The position numbers and the translations under genes are program-made. A stretch of DNA of 64,000 nt from positions 57,907 through 121,906 of the forward strand of contig JAJUGJ010000007.1 in assembly GCA_029268225.1 (NCBI GenBank), written 5' to 3'. This DNA comes from Burkholderiales bacterium (GTDB taxonomy: Bacteria; Pseudomonadota; Gammaproteobacteria; Burkholderiales; Burkholderiaceae_C). The notes below the pieces were generated by a model, which was not told where the DNA came from, did no database searches, and worked only from the letters and a program-made list of their open reading frames with translations. Positions 44,884-56,754 of the stretch are shown here, in pieces (position 1 is the first letter of the stretch; every line of letters starts with the position of its first letter).

Positions 44884-45224
44884 GTGCCCCGTCCCGCCGA
44901 TATCTATCTGCGCTTCCTGAAACTGGCTGAAGCCGTGCGCGGTCTGCCCAGTCTGCCCCCCCTTGATCCTCTCGAAGAGCGCATTCTGGAGCTGGTGGCA
45001 CGCACCAATCTGGCCCAACAGCGCCTGTGCGTGCGCGACCTGATCGGCACCGCCGAACTGGGCTCGCCCGCCACCCTGCACTCGCGCCTGAAGTCCATGC
45101 GCGCCAAAGGCTGGATCACCCTGGCCGACACCGAAGATGCCCGCCGCAAGCAGGTGGAATTGACCCCCGCCGCCCTCACGCATTTCGACAAGCTGTCTGA
45201 ATGCCTGGTGCAGGCCACACGCCA

Positions 45225-45228
<4 letters not shown>
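44884..45228 (+). CDS. MarR-like winged-helix DNA-binding protein
   Basis: A 114-residue protein with a winged-helix pattern: LEERILELVARTNLAQQRLCVRDLI, TLHSRLKSMRAKGWITLADTEDARRKQVELT. The sequence around the wing (DTEDARRKQVELTPAA) is typical of MarR proteins that act on sensing or attachment genes. GTG 44884 was chosen because GAGGA lies 8 bases upstream. Its stop overlaps the GTG start proposed for the histidine kinase gene, which suggests joint control. Confidence 0.78.
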
Positions 45229-48290
<3,062 letters not shown>

Positions 48291-48426
48291 GTCGCCCCCC
48301 GCGCCCGACCTGGGGCTTGCAGCCCCGCATTTGGCCCATACTTGAGCTGTTGCAGGCGCCGTGGCGCACGCAACCCCAGGCCGCCGTGCCCGGGATTCCT
48401 TTTTTCTTGAACCAGTGAGTCCGATC

Positions 48427-48792
48427 ATGCAAGTTTTGCTGCACACCGACAAGAACATCGACGGCGGCGTCCGCACCGCCGAGTACCTCGAATCCCTGGC
48501 CAAGGACGAACTGCACCGCTTCGGCGAACACATCACCCGCCTGGAAGCCCACTTGGCCGACGCCAACAGCCACGCCAAGGCCAACAAGGACGACATCCAC
48601 TGCACGCTGGAAGCCCACGTCAAGGGCCTGCAGCCCGTGGTCGTGAAGGACCATGCCGCCAACGCCCATCAGGCCATCCACGGCGCCATGGACAAGCTCA
48701 AGCGCGCCGTGGGCACCGCCCTGGACAAGCACGCCCCCCGTCGTGACGCCACCCTGGCCGTGCCGGAAGCGGACGACGCCCCCAACGCATGA
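48427..48792 (+). CDS. HPF/RaiA-like ribosome-associated protein
   Basis: A 121-residue protein of the S30AE type: MQVLLHTDKNIDGG, then ITRLEAHLADANSHAKANKDDIHCTLEAHVKG and AIHGAMDKLKRAVG. HPF-like proteins bind 30S/70S ribosomes and help hibernate them. The region is preceded by a 136-base gap without genes, which likely has its promoter. Its stop overlaps the next gene's start by four bases, so it heads the following operon. Confidence 0.82.
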   Translation: MQVLLHTDKNIDGGVRTAEYLESLAKDELHRFGEHITRLEAHLADANSHAKANKDDIHCTLEAHVKGLQPVVVKDHAANAHQAIHGAMDKLKRAVGTALDKHAPRRDATLAVPEADDAPNA

Positions 48793-49064
48793 GCGACCAC
48801 TACGCCGCCCTCGGGGTGGCACCCAGCGCCCCGCTGGCCGAGATCAAGAAGGCCTTTCGCCAGCAGGCGGCGCTGTACCACCCTGACCGCAATCCCTCAC
48901 CCGACGCACCCGCCCGCTTCCGGGCGGTGCAACAGGCCTACGACGTGCTGTCCGACCCGGACAAGCGCCAGGCCTATGACGACAATCGCCGTCGCAACCT
49001 GCTCGATGACCCGCTCGCAACCGCGCAGGACATCTGGCAAGCCTATTTCCGCCCCCTGATCTGA
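48789..49064 (+). CDS. Short J-domain (DnaJ-like) protein
   Basis: A 91-residue protein that is almost only a J domain: DHYAALGVAPSAPLAEIKKAFRQQ, the HPDRNPSP motif with HPD at about 31-33, and QQAYDVLSDPDKRQAYDDNRRR. It lacks the Gly/Phe and zinc domains of DnaJ. J domains stimulate the ATPase of a DnaK partner. Overlap with the HPF-like gene (ATGA) ties it to ribosome or stress functions. Confidence 0.9.
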   Translation: MSDHYAALGVAPSAPLAEIKKAFRQQAALYHPDRNPSPDAPARFRAVQQAYDVLSDPDKRQAYDDNRRRNLLDDPLATAQDIWQAYFRPLI

Positions 49065-49071
49065 TCCCGAC

Positions 49072-49632
49072 GTGAGCCTTTCTCCCTTTTTCCAGCAACT
49101 GCGCTCGGCCTATGAGGCCGAACTTGATGACCTGACCTCCGACTCGGAAGGCCGCGGCGTGCTGCGCCAGCGCCTGGCCGAAAAACGCAAGGAGTTGGGC
49201 TTCCTCGTCAAGATGATCGAGATCAGCCCCGAGATGGTGGCCGTGGTCTTCCACCAGGCTTTCCGTTTCGTGCAACCGGCGGTGCTCAACCACCTCCTCA
49301 GCTGCGATGCCGACGACCTGCCCGACTGGGACGCCGTGTCCGACGCCGTGGAGTTGGCCCCTTGGGCGCAAGACCTGGTTGACACCATCCTGGCCGAGCC
49401 CGCCGGCCCCTGGTTCATGACCCTGGCCGTGGCCCTTGAGTACATGCACAGCCGCCCTGGCCCCGCCGCGCGCGCGGCGGAGGACGAGGACACCGACGGT
49501 GAAGACGGCGACGACCGTGAAGACCGCGATGACGACGACCGCTACGACGATGACGGCGAGGCCGATCCGCACGACCGCGATGCCGCCGGTGCCGACTGGC
49601 TGGCCGACCAAGGCTTCGACCGCAAAGACTGA
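49072..49632 (+). CDS. Unrecognised protein with a long acidic tail
   Basis: A 186-residue protein. The first 130 residues are helical and hydrophobic-patterned (LGFLVKMIEISPEMVAVVFHQAFRFVQPAVL). The rest is a very acidic Asp/Glu/Arg tail (about 136-175). Such acidic tails resemble those of nucleic-acid-mimic or chaperone-like proteins, but I do not know the family. GTG start 49072 lies 7 bases after the J-domain gene's stop. Confidence 0.65.
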   Translation: MSLSPFFQQLRSAYEAELDDLTSDSEGRGVLRQRLAEKRKELGFLVKMIEISPEMVAVVFHQAFRFVQPAVLNHLLSCDADDLPDWDAVSDAVELAPWAQDLVDTILAEPAGPWFMTLAVALEYMHSRPGPAARAAEDEDTDGEDGDDREDRDDDDRYDDDGEADPHDRDAAGADWLADQGFDRKD

Positions 49633-49653
49633 CCCCGAGCCGAGCGCCCTGCG

Positions 49654-50406
49654 ATGACCCAACACCTTGCCCTCATCACCAAGACCCAGAGCCTGATCGC
49701 CGCCGGTGACATCGTCGGTGCCGAATCGGCGCTGGCCGAACTGGCCGACACCGAAGGCGACGGCGCCCTGGTCGTCGTGCTCGACCAGCTGCCCGCCAAA
49801 GACGTGCTGGCCGTGATCCGCGAGTTCGACACCTCGAAGGAATCGGTGGTCAACCTCGTCATCACGCCGGAGCAGTTCGCCCGCGCCGTCGTGATCGAAA
49901 AGCGCTACAAGGACCTGAGCCACACCCACCTGCGCGGCATGGTCAACTCGGTGATCTTCCGGGAAGACGCCGATCCGATCGAGTTCCTCAACGCGCTGGC
50001 CGCCATCGAAGGTGGCGCCGAAGCCCTGGCCAACTACTTCTCCGAAAAGTGGAGCCGCATCGAAGCCTTCGCCCGCACCGGCCGCTTCGATGCTGTCGAT
50101 GACGATGGCGAGATCCTCAGCGAGAGCGATCTGATGGCCTCGGCCTACGCCCGCCCCGTGCTCGACCACGACGAGGTCGCCGACCAGGACTGGATGGAGC
50201 TGGCCTGGCTGATGCGCTACGAGTGCCCCGACCTGTTCACCGAGATGCTGCTGGTGCTGCGCGCCAAGGTGCGCGCCTTCGAAGCCGGCCGCCCCGAGTT
50301 CGAGGACGACGAGGACGAAGACCGCAGCAAGGTGGAAACCAGCGAGACCGATTTCGGCCGCGTCACCACCGTGGTGCTGGACTCGGACGAAGAATCGGCC
50401 ATCTGA
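49654..50406 (+). CDS. Unrecognised helical protein of the HPF/DnaJ-like operon
   Basis: A 250-residue soluble protein, helical by pattern: AGDIVGAESALAELADTEGDGALVVVLDQLPAKDVLAVIREFD near the start, and an acidic C terminus (EFEDDEDEDRSKVETSETDFG). The N-terminal repeats look a little like flagellar MgtE-type N domains (QLPAKDVLAVI, KRYKDLSH), which is only a resemblance. It lies 21 bases after the previous gene and shares one base with the next start. Confidence 0.65.
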   Translation: MTQHLALITKTQSLIAAGDIVGAESALAELADTEGDGALVVVLDQLPAKDVLAVIREFDTSKESVVNLVITPEQFARAVVIEKRYKDLSHTHLRGMVNSVIFREDADPIEFLNALAAIEGGAEALANYFSEKWSRIEAFARTGRFDAVDDDGEILSESDLMASAYARPVLDHDEVADQDWMELAWLMRYECPDLFTEMLLVLRAKVRAFEAGRPEFEDDEDEDRSKVETSETDFGRVTTVVLDSDEESAI

Positions 50407-51641
50407 TGTCGGACACGCCCGCCTCCCCCTCCTCTGCTGGCGTCTCGCTCTACGACGCGCGGCCCTTCTTCGAGAAGGCCCTGCAGTACGGCCTCCAGCA
50501 CGGCCTGATCCCGCAGACCAAGCTGGATGAGATCGCGCGCAGCGCGCCCAAGGGCATGGTGCAGATCGCCGCCTACTTCGGCAGCGAGTTCCTGCGCCCC
50601 GAGCTGGAGCGCGCCCGTGACCGCATCGTCAACCTGGTGAGCCTGTACCTGGAAGACAGCTGCGACGGGGACCTGCGCCGCGCCGCCGAATCGCTGCGCG
50701 ACCACAGCTTTTTGTCGCGCTCCAAGAGTGGCTCGGACATGCTCAAGCGGCTGATCGTGATGCCGCAGACCAGCCACTTCGGCATGAACGAGCGCCAGGA
50801 GTTCTCCGACGTTCACATCCCGCAACTCGCCAAGTGGACGCTGCGCCCCCTGGCCGAGTACCGCGCCGAGCTGGCCCGCCGCACCCACGCCGCGCAGCTG
50901 ATGGCCGCCGCCGAATGGCTGGCCGAGGACCTGGGCCTGGACGAAGACGAGCTGAGCGACGCCGGCCCCGAGGCCGAAGCCGTGATCCGCACCGCCCTGC
51001 TGGTGCTGAGCACCGGCCACACCGAGATGCCCGACTGGCGCGCTCTGGGTGCCATCGTGCTCAAGCTGCGCCAGCGCCATGGTGAAGACGCCAGCGGCAT
51101 CCGCATCACCGTGCCCGCCGAGCTGCCCGTTGAACTGCACCCGGTGGTGGAAAACGTGCGCCGCAGCGTCATGCGCGACCTGCCCAAGATGCTGGACGCG
51201 GCCACGCCGATTCGCAAGCTGTTCCAGCAGACGCCGGCCTTCATGGGCCGCTACTTCTGGCTCGACAGCGGCCTGGCTGAAGTCGATGCCCACGAGCGCA
51301 CCGCCTCGGCCACCTGGAAGAAGATCACCGCCGGCAACGACGACGAGCCCTCGCTGCTCACGCTCTTCCTGTGCGTGGCCGCCGAGAGCCCGCCCAAGAC
51401 ACTGCTGACCGAGCGCATGGCCGGCACGCTGATCCGCAAGATCCGCAAGAGCGGCTGGCAGCCCGAACTGGCCGAGCAGTACATCCAGGCGCATGCGCCC
51501 GCGGCCTACCAGGCGGACTACCTCAAGCTGTGGCACAGTTTTGTGGACGAGGCCCGCGCGCCGCTGACCCGCGACGTCGACGACGGCATCCAGAACGCCC
51601 TGACGCTGTTGCGTCGGGAATGTCACGTCAAGGCCAGCTGA
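50406..51641 (+). CDS. Unrecognised 411-residue protein, last of the operon
   Basis: A soluble, mainly helical protein of 411 residues, with FFEKALQYGLQHGLIPQTKLDEIARSAPKGMVQIA at the start and a regular series of Leu/Arg-rich helices (EYRAELARRTHAAQLMAAAEWLAEDLG). No signal peptide, membrane helix or catalytic motif is seen. Its ATG overlaps the stop of the previous gene (TGATG). Coupling of three unknown proteins to an HPF-like and a J-domain protein hints at a ribosome or protein quality role. Confidence 0.65.
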   Translation: MSDTPASPSSAGVSLYDARPFFEKALQYGLQHGLIPQTKLDEIARSAPKGMVQIAAYFGSEFLRPELERARDRIVNLVSLYLEDSCDGDLRRAAESLRDHSFLSRSKSGSDMLKRLIVMPQTSHFGMNERQEFSDVHIPQLAKWTLRPLAEYRAELARRTHAAQLMAAAEWLAEDLGLDEDELSDAGPEAEAVIRTALLVLSTGHTEMPDWRALGAIVLKLRQRHGEDASGIRITVPAELPVELHPVVENVRRSVMRDLPKMLDAATPIRKLFQQTPAFMGRYFWLDSGLAEVDAHERTASATWKKITAGNDDEPSLLTLFLCVAAESPPKTLLTERMAGTLIRKIRKSGWQPELAEQYIQAHAPAAYQADYLKLWHSFVDEARAPLTRDVDDGIQNALTLLRRECHVKAS

Positions 51642-51716
51642 ACGGCGGACGCTGTCCACCCGGTGGCCATGATCCGCGTTGAAGATCCTGTCTGCCACTT
51701 TGCCGATTGACCTGTC

Positions 51717-52250
51717 ATGCGACTTGCACGCCCCCATCCCCACCCCGCCGCCAGCGCATCACCTTTGGGACGCGTGCAGGGGCGCCTGTCGGGTCGCGTG
51801 GGCCTCGCCGTGCTGGGGCTGATGGTCGGCCTGGTCGTTGTGGGACCTGCGCGGGCTGCACTGCCATCGGCCGATGCGGTGTTCTTTCAGGAAGCCTCGG
51901 AATGCACCGCCGGCTTCAAGGCCCGCGTGGTGCAGCATCTCAAGCAAGCGCCTTCGGAAGCGCGCAATCAGGCCATCCTCAAGGACACCGAGCACGGCTT
52001 TGTGTTCATCGGCGTGGCCTACAAGAAGGGGCTGCGCAATCCCGAGGCCGATCAGATGCTGAAAGCTGCCGAAGGGCGCTGGAGCCAGCTGAGCACCGCA
52101 CAGCAGGCCAGCCGCCTGAACCGCTGCACCCAGCAGGCCGATCAGTTGATGGCCGAGGTGTCGGGGCTGGAACGCTTCCTGGTGCGCAACCGGGCGCAGG
52201 CGCGTGTGGACAAACTGCTCGCCAAGGAGCAGCGCCCCGCCAAGCCCTGA
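51717..52250 (+). CDS. Exported protein of unknown function
   Basis: A 177-residue protein with a Sec signal (hydrophobic VGLAVLGLMVGLVVVGPARAA, cleavage near residue 48). The mature part has cysteines in SECTAGFKA and LNRCTQQ that could pair, and a basic helical end (RFLVRNRAQARVDKLLAKE). No family recognised. It is 10 bases upstream of the L,D-transpeptidase gene and likely cotranscribed, so a periplasmic or cell-wall role is possible. Confidence 0.7.
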   Translation: MRLARPHPHPAASASPLGRVQGRLSGRVGLAVLGLMVGLVVVGPARAALPSADAVFFQEASECTAGFKARVVQHLKQAPSEARNQAILKDTEHGFVFIGVAYKKGLRNPEADQMLKAAEGRWSQLSTAQQASRLNRCTQQADQLMAEVSGLERFLVRNRAQARVDKLLAKEQRPAKP

Positions 52251-52260
52251 CGAGGTCACC

Positions 52261-53115
52261 ATGTTCGGCCTGTGGCCTGCCCTGCCCCCAACGCCACGTC
52301 GCGCCAGCAGCTGGATGCCGCGGCTGGGCGCCCTGCTGGTGGCCGGATGCCTGGCCTGGCCTGCGCACACGGCCGAGCCCCTGCCTGGCACCGATGGCGA
52401 AGGTCCGGCGGCGCCTCTGGCCACCACGGTGCCCGTTTTGCGCACCGCCTTCATCCAACTGGTCACGAAGCGCAGCTACCCTGACGACGCCCGACTGGCG
52501 CAACTGCAGGCCGCCGCACAGCAGGCCTTCGCCAGCGCTGCGCAGCCCTGGCCCGCAGGAGAACTGTTCCTGTTGATCGACCGCCATCCGCAATCACAAG
52601 AAGCCCTGGTGGCCTTGGCGACCGAGGCCGGTGGGTGGGAAGTGATCGGCACCAGTCTGATCAGCACCGGCAAGCCAGGAAGCTACGATCATTTCACGAC
52701 CCCGTTGGGCGTGTTTTCTCATGGCGATCATCACAGCTTCCGCGCAGAAGGCACCTTCAACGACAACGGCATCCGGGGCTACGGCCTCAAGGGCATGCGG
52801 GTGTTCGACCTGGGTTGGGTCCCCGCCGAAAAGGGGTGGGAGCCACCGGGGGTGATCCCCATTCGCCTGCAGGTGCACGCCACCGATCCGGTGCTGGAAA
52901 AACGCCTGGGCACGCCCGCCTCCAAAGGCTGTGTGCGCATTGATGCGGGCTTGAACCGCTTTCTCGACCAGTACGGCGTGCTCGACGCACGCTTCGAGGC
53001 CACCCAAGCCGAGACAGGGGTGCGCCCCTGGTTCTGGCTGCCCGACCGCACCCCGACGCCGTGGTCAGGTCGCTGGGTGGTGATCGTGGATGTGCCCCGC
53101 GCCCCAGCACCCTGA
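52261..53115 (+). CDS. L,D-transpeptidase (YkuD-like) family protein
   Basis: A 284-residue exported protein with a signal peptide ending near AHTAE (residue 39). The catalytic YkuD motif is HATDPVLEKRLGTPASKGCVRI with His206 and Cys224. These enzymes form 3-3 peptidoglycan links or attach proteins to peptidoglycan. Before the motif lie GKPGSYDHFTTPLGVF and GYGLKGMRVFDLGW, the strands typical of the fold. The start ATG 52261 sits 10 bases after the previous stop with GACGAGG as ribosome site. Confidence 0.85.
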   Translation: MFGLWPALPPTPRRASSWMPRLGALLVAGCLAWPAHTAEPLPGTDGEGPAAPLATTVPVLRTAFIQLVTKRSYPDDARLAQLQAAAQQAFASAAQPWPAGELFLLIDRHPQSQEALVALATEAGGWEVIGTSLISTGKPGSYDHFTTPLGVFSHGDHHSFRAEGTFNDNGIRGYGLKGMRVFDLGWVPAEKGWEPPGVIPIRLQVHATDPVLEKRLGTPASKGCVRIDAGLNRFLDQYGVLDARFEATQAETGVRPWFWLPDRTPTPWSGRWVVIVDVPRAPAP

Positions 53116-53122
53116 CGCCCTC

Positions 53123-53136
53123 TTGATGCGCATCAA
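53123..53136. promoter_or_regulatory. Perfect FNR/Anr-type box upstream of the porin gene
   Basis: TTGATGCGCATCAA equals the FNR consensus TTGAT-N4-ATCAA on both halves. Its centre lies 134 bases before the porin start. A -10-like TGCATAAA follows at 53155-53162, about 30 bases from the box centre, consistent with a class II site. Confidence 0.6.
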
Positions 53137-53141
53137 ACCCC

Positions 53142-53162
53142 TTTATGCATTGATTGCATAAA
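53142..53162. repeat. Inverted repeat next to the FNR box
   Basis: TTTATGCA (53142-53149) and TGCATAAA (53155-53162) around TTGAT. It covers the likely -10 region of the porin promoter and may be a second regulator site. Confidence 0.4.
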
Positions 53163-53263
53163 GACATTGCGATTTCATCGTTCGCGGCATGAAGGTTTGT
53201 CGGTACAGTCGCACCCCAGACACCCTAACCCGTACCCGTACAAGCCTTCAGAGGATGACGTCC

Positions 53264-54571
53264 ATGTCCCAGCTCTTCACCGCCTCGCCCCTCCGCGCTG
53301 CCGCCTTGGCCGCGCTTAGCGTGGCCGCCCTGCCGCAATCGGCCCTGGCCACCAACGGCTACTTCTCGCACGGCTACGGCGTGAAATCCCAGGCCATCGC
53401 TGGCGTGGGCATTGCGCTGCCGCAAGATGGCTTGACCGCAGCCACCAACCCGGCCGGTACCGCTTTCACCGGGAACCGATTGGATGTGGGCGCGAACCTG
53501 TTCAAGCCGAGCCGGGGCGCTGAGATCACAGGTAATTCGGCCACACTCCCCGATGGCAACGGAGGTACGTTCACCACCAGCCTGAACGGCAAATACAACG
53601 GCGACGGGCGTGAGCTCTTCTTGATCCCCGAGTTTGGTTACACCCGCCAGATCGACCCGCAACTGAGCGTGGGCCTGGCTGTGTACGGCAACGGCGGCAT
53701 GAACACCAGCTACAACACCAGCCCCTTCCAGGGTTTCGGTGTGACCCAAGCCACCAAGATGAACCTGGAGCAGTTGTTCATTTCCCCCTCGGTGGCCTGG
53801 AAGGCAACGCCTGACCATGTGTTCGGCGCCGCACTGAACCTCGCTCACCAGCGTTTCTCGATGCGCGGCATCCAGCCGTTTGCGGGCGCCTCGGCCTCGC
53901 CGCTTGACGTCTCGGACCGCGGCACCGACAGTTCCAGCGGCGTGGGCATCCGCCTCGGCTGGATCGGTCAGATCACGCCTGAGCTGCGTCTGGGGGCCAC
54001 CTGGTCGTCCAAGATCCAGGGGCGCTTCGACAAGTACAAGGGCCTGTTCGCCGAGCAAGGTGGCTTTGACATCCCCGCCAACTACGGCATGGGCTTGGCC
54101 TGGCAGCCGGCACAAAACTGGACCCTGGGCCTGGACTACCAAGTGATCGAACTGAATGACGTGAAGTCGGTGGGCAATCCTCTGAGCCAGTTGACGGTTC
54201 AAGGCCAACCTCTCGGCAGCACCAACGGCCCCGGCTTCGGCTGGAAGGACGTCAAGGTTGTGAAGCTCGGCGTGATCCATCAGCTGAACGATGCCTGGAC
54301 CCTGCGCGCCGGCTACAGCCACGCCACCCAACCCATCCCCAAGAGCGAGACCTTCCTCAACATCCTCGCCCCCGGTGTGGTGCAAGACCACCTGACTGCC
54401 GGCTTCACCTGGAAGACCAGCGCGAACAGCGAGTGGAGCGCCCACTACAGCCACGCGTTTGAGAAGACCGTGAAGGGCTCGGGCGTCATCCCTGCCAATT
54501 TCGGCGGAGGCGATGCCAACATCCGCCTCAAGGAAGACATCATCGGCGTGTCGTATGGATGGAAGTTCTGA
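53264..54571 (+). CDS. FadL/OmpP1-family outer-membrane transporter
   Basis: A 435-residue outer-membrane protein. The signal peptide ends at ALATNGYFSHGYG; NGYFSHG as mature start is typical of FadL-type long-chain hydrophobic substrate channels. SQAIAGVGIALPQDGLTAATNPAG is the conserved N-terminal hatch motif, and the barrel ends in GVSYGWKF. The start at 53264 follows GAGGA at good spacing; ATG 53255 is an alternative. A perfect FNR/Anr box lies upstream, suggesting response to oxygen. Substrate likely hydrophobic; identity unknown. Confidence 0.9.
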   Translation: MSQLFTASPLRAAALAALSVAALPQSALATNGYFSHGYGVKSQAIAGVGIALPQDGLTAATNPAGTAFTGNRLDVGANLFKPSRGAEITGNSATLPDGNGGTFTTSLNGKYNGDGRELFLIPEFGYTRQIDPQLSVGLAVYGNGGMNTSYNTSPFQGFGVTQATKMNLEQLFISPSVAWKATPDHVFGAALNLAHQRFSMRGIQPFAGASASPLDVSDRGTDSSSGVGIRLGWIGQITPELRLGATWSSKIQGRFDKYKGLFAEQGGFDIPANYGMGLAWQPAQNWTLGLDYQVIELNDVKSVGNPLSQLTVQGQPLGSTNGPGFGWKDVKVVKLGVIHQLNDAWTLRAGYSHATQPIPKSETFLNILAPGVVQDHLTAGFTWKTSANSEWSAHYSHAFEKTVKGSGVIPANFGGGDANIRLKEDIIGVSYGWKF

Positions 54572-54602
54572 GGCTCACACCCTGAGCTTTGAACCCTGAG
54601 AC

Positions 54603-54645
54603 ACCGGCAGGCTGCCACATGAGCCTGCCGGTTTCCTGCTTTTCT
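54603..54645 (+). terminator. Rho-independent terminator
   Basis: ACCGGCAGGCT (54603-54613) and AGCCTGCCGGT (54622-54632), then TTCCTGCTTTT, 31 bases after the porin stop and only 14 bases before the YeeE gene. Confidence 0.8.
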
Positions 54646-54658
54646 GGAATTCCTTCAC

Positions 54659-55099
54659 ATGAGCAACTTCACCCCCGTCACCGGCTTGATCGGCGGCCTG
54701 CTGATCGGCCTGTCTGCCGTGGTGCTGCTGGCCGGCACCGGTCGCATCGCCGGCATCAGCAACATCGCCCATGGCCTGATCGATGCATGGCGCACCCACC
54801 AAGCCCGTCAGGTCTGGCTGTGGCGCCTGCTGTTCGTGCTGGGCATGATCGCGGGCACCTGGATCTGGTTCACCGCCACCGGTCGCACAGTCAACCCACG
54901 TGCCGACATGCACCCGATCTTGCTGGTTGTCGCGGGCCTGCTGGTCGGCTATGGCACGTCCTTGGGCAACGGCTGCACCAGTGGCCACGGTGTCTGTGGT
55001 CTGGGCCGCCTGTCGCTGCGCTCGCTGGTGGCCACCGGGGTCTTCATGGCCACCGGCATCGCCACCGTTTTTGTCGTCCGCCACGTCATCGGCGGCTGA
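54659..55099 (+). CDS. YeeE/YedE-type sulfur transport protein, first half
   Basis: A 146-residue membrane protein with four hydrophobic segments. It contains [25 protein letters not shown] and the Cys motif [16 protein letters not shown], as in YeeE/YedE (thiosulfate or sulfur import). In this group the transporter is split into two small genes; the second half follows 19 bases later. Cysteines in the pore motif are thought to relay thiosulfate or sulfur. Other sulfur genes occur in the window at 22-33 kb, though not adjacent. Confidence 0.9.
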   Translation: MSNFTPVTGLIGGLLIGLSAVVLLAGTGRIAGISNIAHGLIDAWRTHQARQVWLWRLLFVLGMIAGTWIWFTATGRTVNPRADMHPILLVVAGLLVGYGTSLGNGCTSGHGVCGLGRLSLRSLVATGVFMATGIATVFVVRHVIGG

Positions 55100-55118
55100 A
55101 CCCCAGGAGGATCACAAC

Positions 55119-55538
55119 ATGATGCAACCCTTGGTGAGCCTGATGGCTGGTTTGGTGTTTGGCCTGGGTCTGGCCATCGCCGAGATGACCAATCCCTTGA
55201 AGGTGCTGGCCTTCCTGGACCTGGCCGGAGACTGGGATCCCAGCCTGGCCTTCGTGATGGGGGGTGCCGTCACGGTGACCGCCCTGGCCTTCCGCTTCAT
55301 CCTGCGTCGGCCGGTGCCGTTCTATGGCGAGCGCTTTCACCTGCCGACGTTGACGCAGATCGACCGCAAGCTGCTGGTCGGTGCCGCGCTGTTCGGCATC
55401 GGTTGGGGTCTGGCCGGCTACTGCCCGGGTCCAGCCCTGGCCACGGTGTTGTCAGGCAACAGCGAGGCCTGGCTGTTCGTGCCTGCGATGCTGGTGGGTG
55501 GTGCGCTGCAACGCTGGCAACGCCGTCGCGCCGGCTGA
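55119..55538 (+). CDS. YeeE/YedE-type sulfur transport protein, second half (DUF6691-like)
   Basis: A 139-residue membrane protein with four hydrophobic segments and the second half-motif [16 protein letters not shown], with the conserved Cys. [18 protein letters not shown] is also typical. With the upstream gene it forms the split sulfur transporter. The start follows CCAGGAGG, a very strong ribosome site. It is probably of the DUF6691 group. Confidence 0.88.
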   Translation: MMQPLVSLMAGLVFGLGLAIAEMTNPLKVLAFLDLAGDWDPSLAFVMGGAVTVTALAFRFILRRPVPFYGERFHLPTLTQIDRKLLVGAALFGIGWGLAGYCPGPALATVLSGNSEAWLFVPAMLVGGALQRWQRRRAG

Positions 55539-55741
55539 CGCGACGATCACGGCGCTGAGAAGCGGCCCCCAACCACACACATCGGAAAGGCCCGCTTGCG
55601 AGAACTATTTGTGTGCGGCGCCCATGCAGAGCCGCTGAAGTCGCACGCGCACATGAGCGTTCCCGCACGACCGGATTGCGCAGGATCACTCCCTCAGCAT
55701 CACTCATACCGGAATTACCCTCTGCCACGCCGAGTCAAAAC
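55539..55741. other. Intergenic region without a supported gene
   Basis: About 200 bases between the sulfur transporter and the tRNA terminator. Short ORFs on both strands have no ribosome sites or family sense. I see nothing further in it. Confidence 0.5.
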
Positions 55742-55743
55742 AA

Positions 55744-55771
55744 AAAAAGGCCCTCTTGCGAGGGCCTTTTT
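55744..55771 (-). terminator. Rho-independent terminator of the tRNA-fMet genes
   Basis: AAAAAGGCCCTC (55744-55755), loop TTGC, GAGGGCCTTTTT (55760-55771). On the minus strand it directly follows the tRNA CCA end. Confidence 0.85.
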
Positions 55772-55775
55772 AACT

Positions 55776-55852
<77 letters not shown>

Positions 55853-55972
55853 ACAGAGGTGACAAACCAGAACCATGTTCTGGCGACATGACGTCAAACG
55901 GGAACTGACATCACCGACTGGACTCGGAAGCCAAGCTCTTTCAAGCGTCTTCCGAAGGCTTTCGCCATGATT

Positions 55973-56049
<77 letters not shown>

Positions 56050-56199
56050 ACAGAGAAAGCTATTATGACACAGCTTTTGCGATTTGACCAGTCCCGCGCT
56101 CAAAAAGACCGAGGGCCTTCATCATTTACCGCCTTCTGAGGCCTGCGGCGTGCGCTTGGACGCCCCAAAGAGACGGCCAGCACCTGGCACGCGCCCATG

Positions 56200-56229
56200 A
56201 AAAAACCCGCCACGCTTGCACGTGACGGG
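56200..56229 (-). terminator. Terminator of the alpha operon
   Basis: On the minus strand CCCGTCACG pairs with CGTGGCGGG (one mismatch) around TGCAAG, then six T. It is 27 bases after the rplQ stop. Confidence 0.8.
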
Positions 56230-56255
56230 CTTCATGGCGTCAAACGCCTGGATGC

Positions 56256-56645
56256 TTATTCAGCAGCGGCTTCGACCGCAGTTTCTTCGGTGCGCTCAAC
56301 CAGTTCCATGTAGGCCATCGGAGCGTTGTCGCCCACGCGGAAGCCCATCTTCAGGATGCGGGTGTAACCGCCAGGACGCTTGGCAAAGCGGGGGCCCAGC
56401 ACGTTGAACAGCTTGACGACGTTGTCGCGGTTACGCAGACGGTCGAAAGCCAGACGCTTGTTGGCAACGGTCGGCTCCTTGGCCAGGGTGATCAGCGGCT
56501 CGACAACGCGACGCAGTTCCTTGGCCTTGGGGACGGTGGTCTTGATGGCTTCGTGCTCGATGAGCGAGTTGGCCATGTTGCGCAGCATCGCCAGACGGTG
56601 CGACGAAGTGCGGTTCAGTTTACGGAGTCCGTGTCCGTGACGCAT
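56256..56645 (-). CDS. rplQ: 50S ribosomal protein L17
   Basis: A 129-residue protein with [20 protein letters not shown] near the start and [23 protein letters not shown], the L17 signature. It binds 23S rRNA near the exit tunnel. It has an Ala/Glu tail. Last gene of the alpha operon, 109 bases after rpoA, followed by the operon terminator. Confidence 0.97.
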   Translation of the reverse strand: MRHGHGLRKLNRTSSHRLAMLRNMANSLIEHEAIKTTVPKAKELRRVVEPLITLAKEPTVANKRLAFDRLRNRDNVVKLFNVLGPRFAKRPGGYTRILKMGFRVGDNAPMAYMELVERTEETAVEAAAE

Positions 56646-56754
56646 GGTGCTAGTCCTTTCTTACTTATAAAAACCGACGGCCGTTTCAAGGTACCGCCGG
56701 GTGCACCGGATGGCCATGACGGCCATCCACTTTCAAAACAGTGTCAACGCCAGA

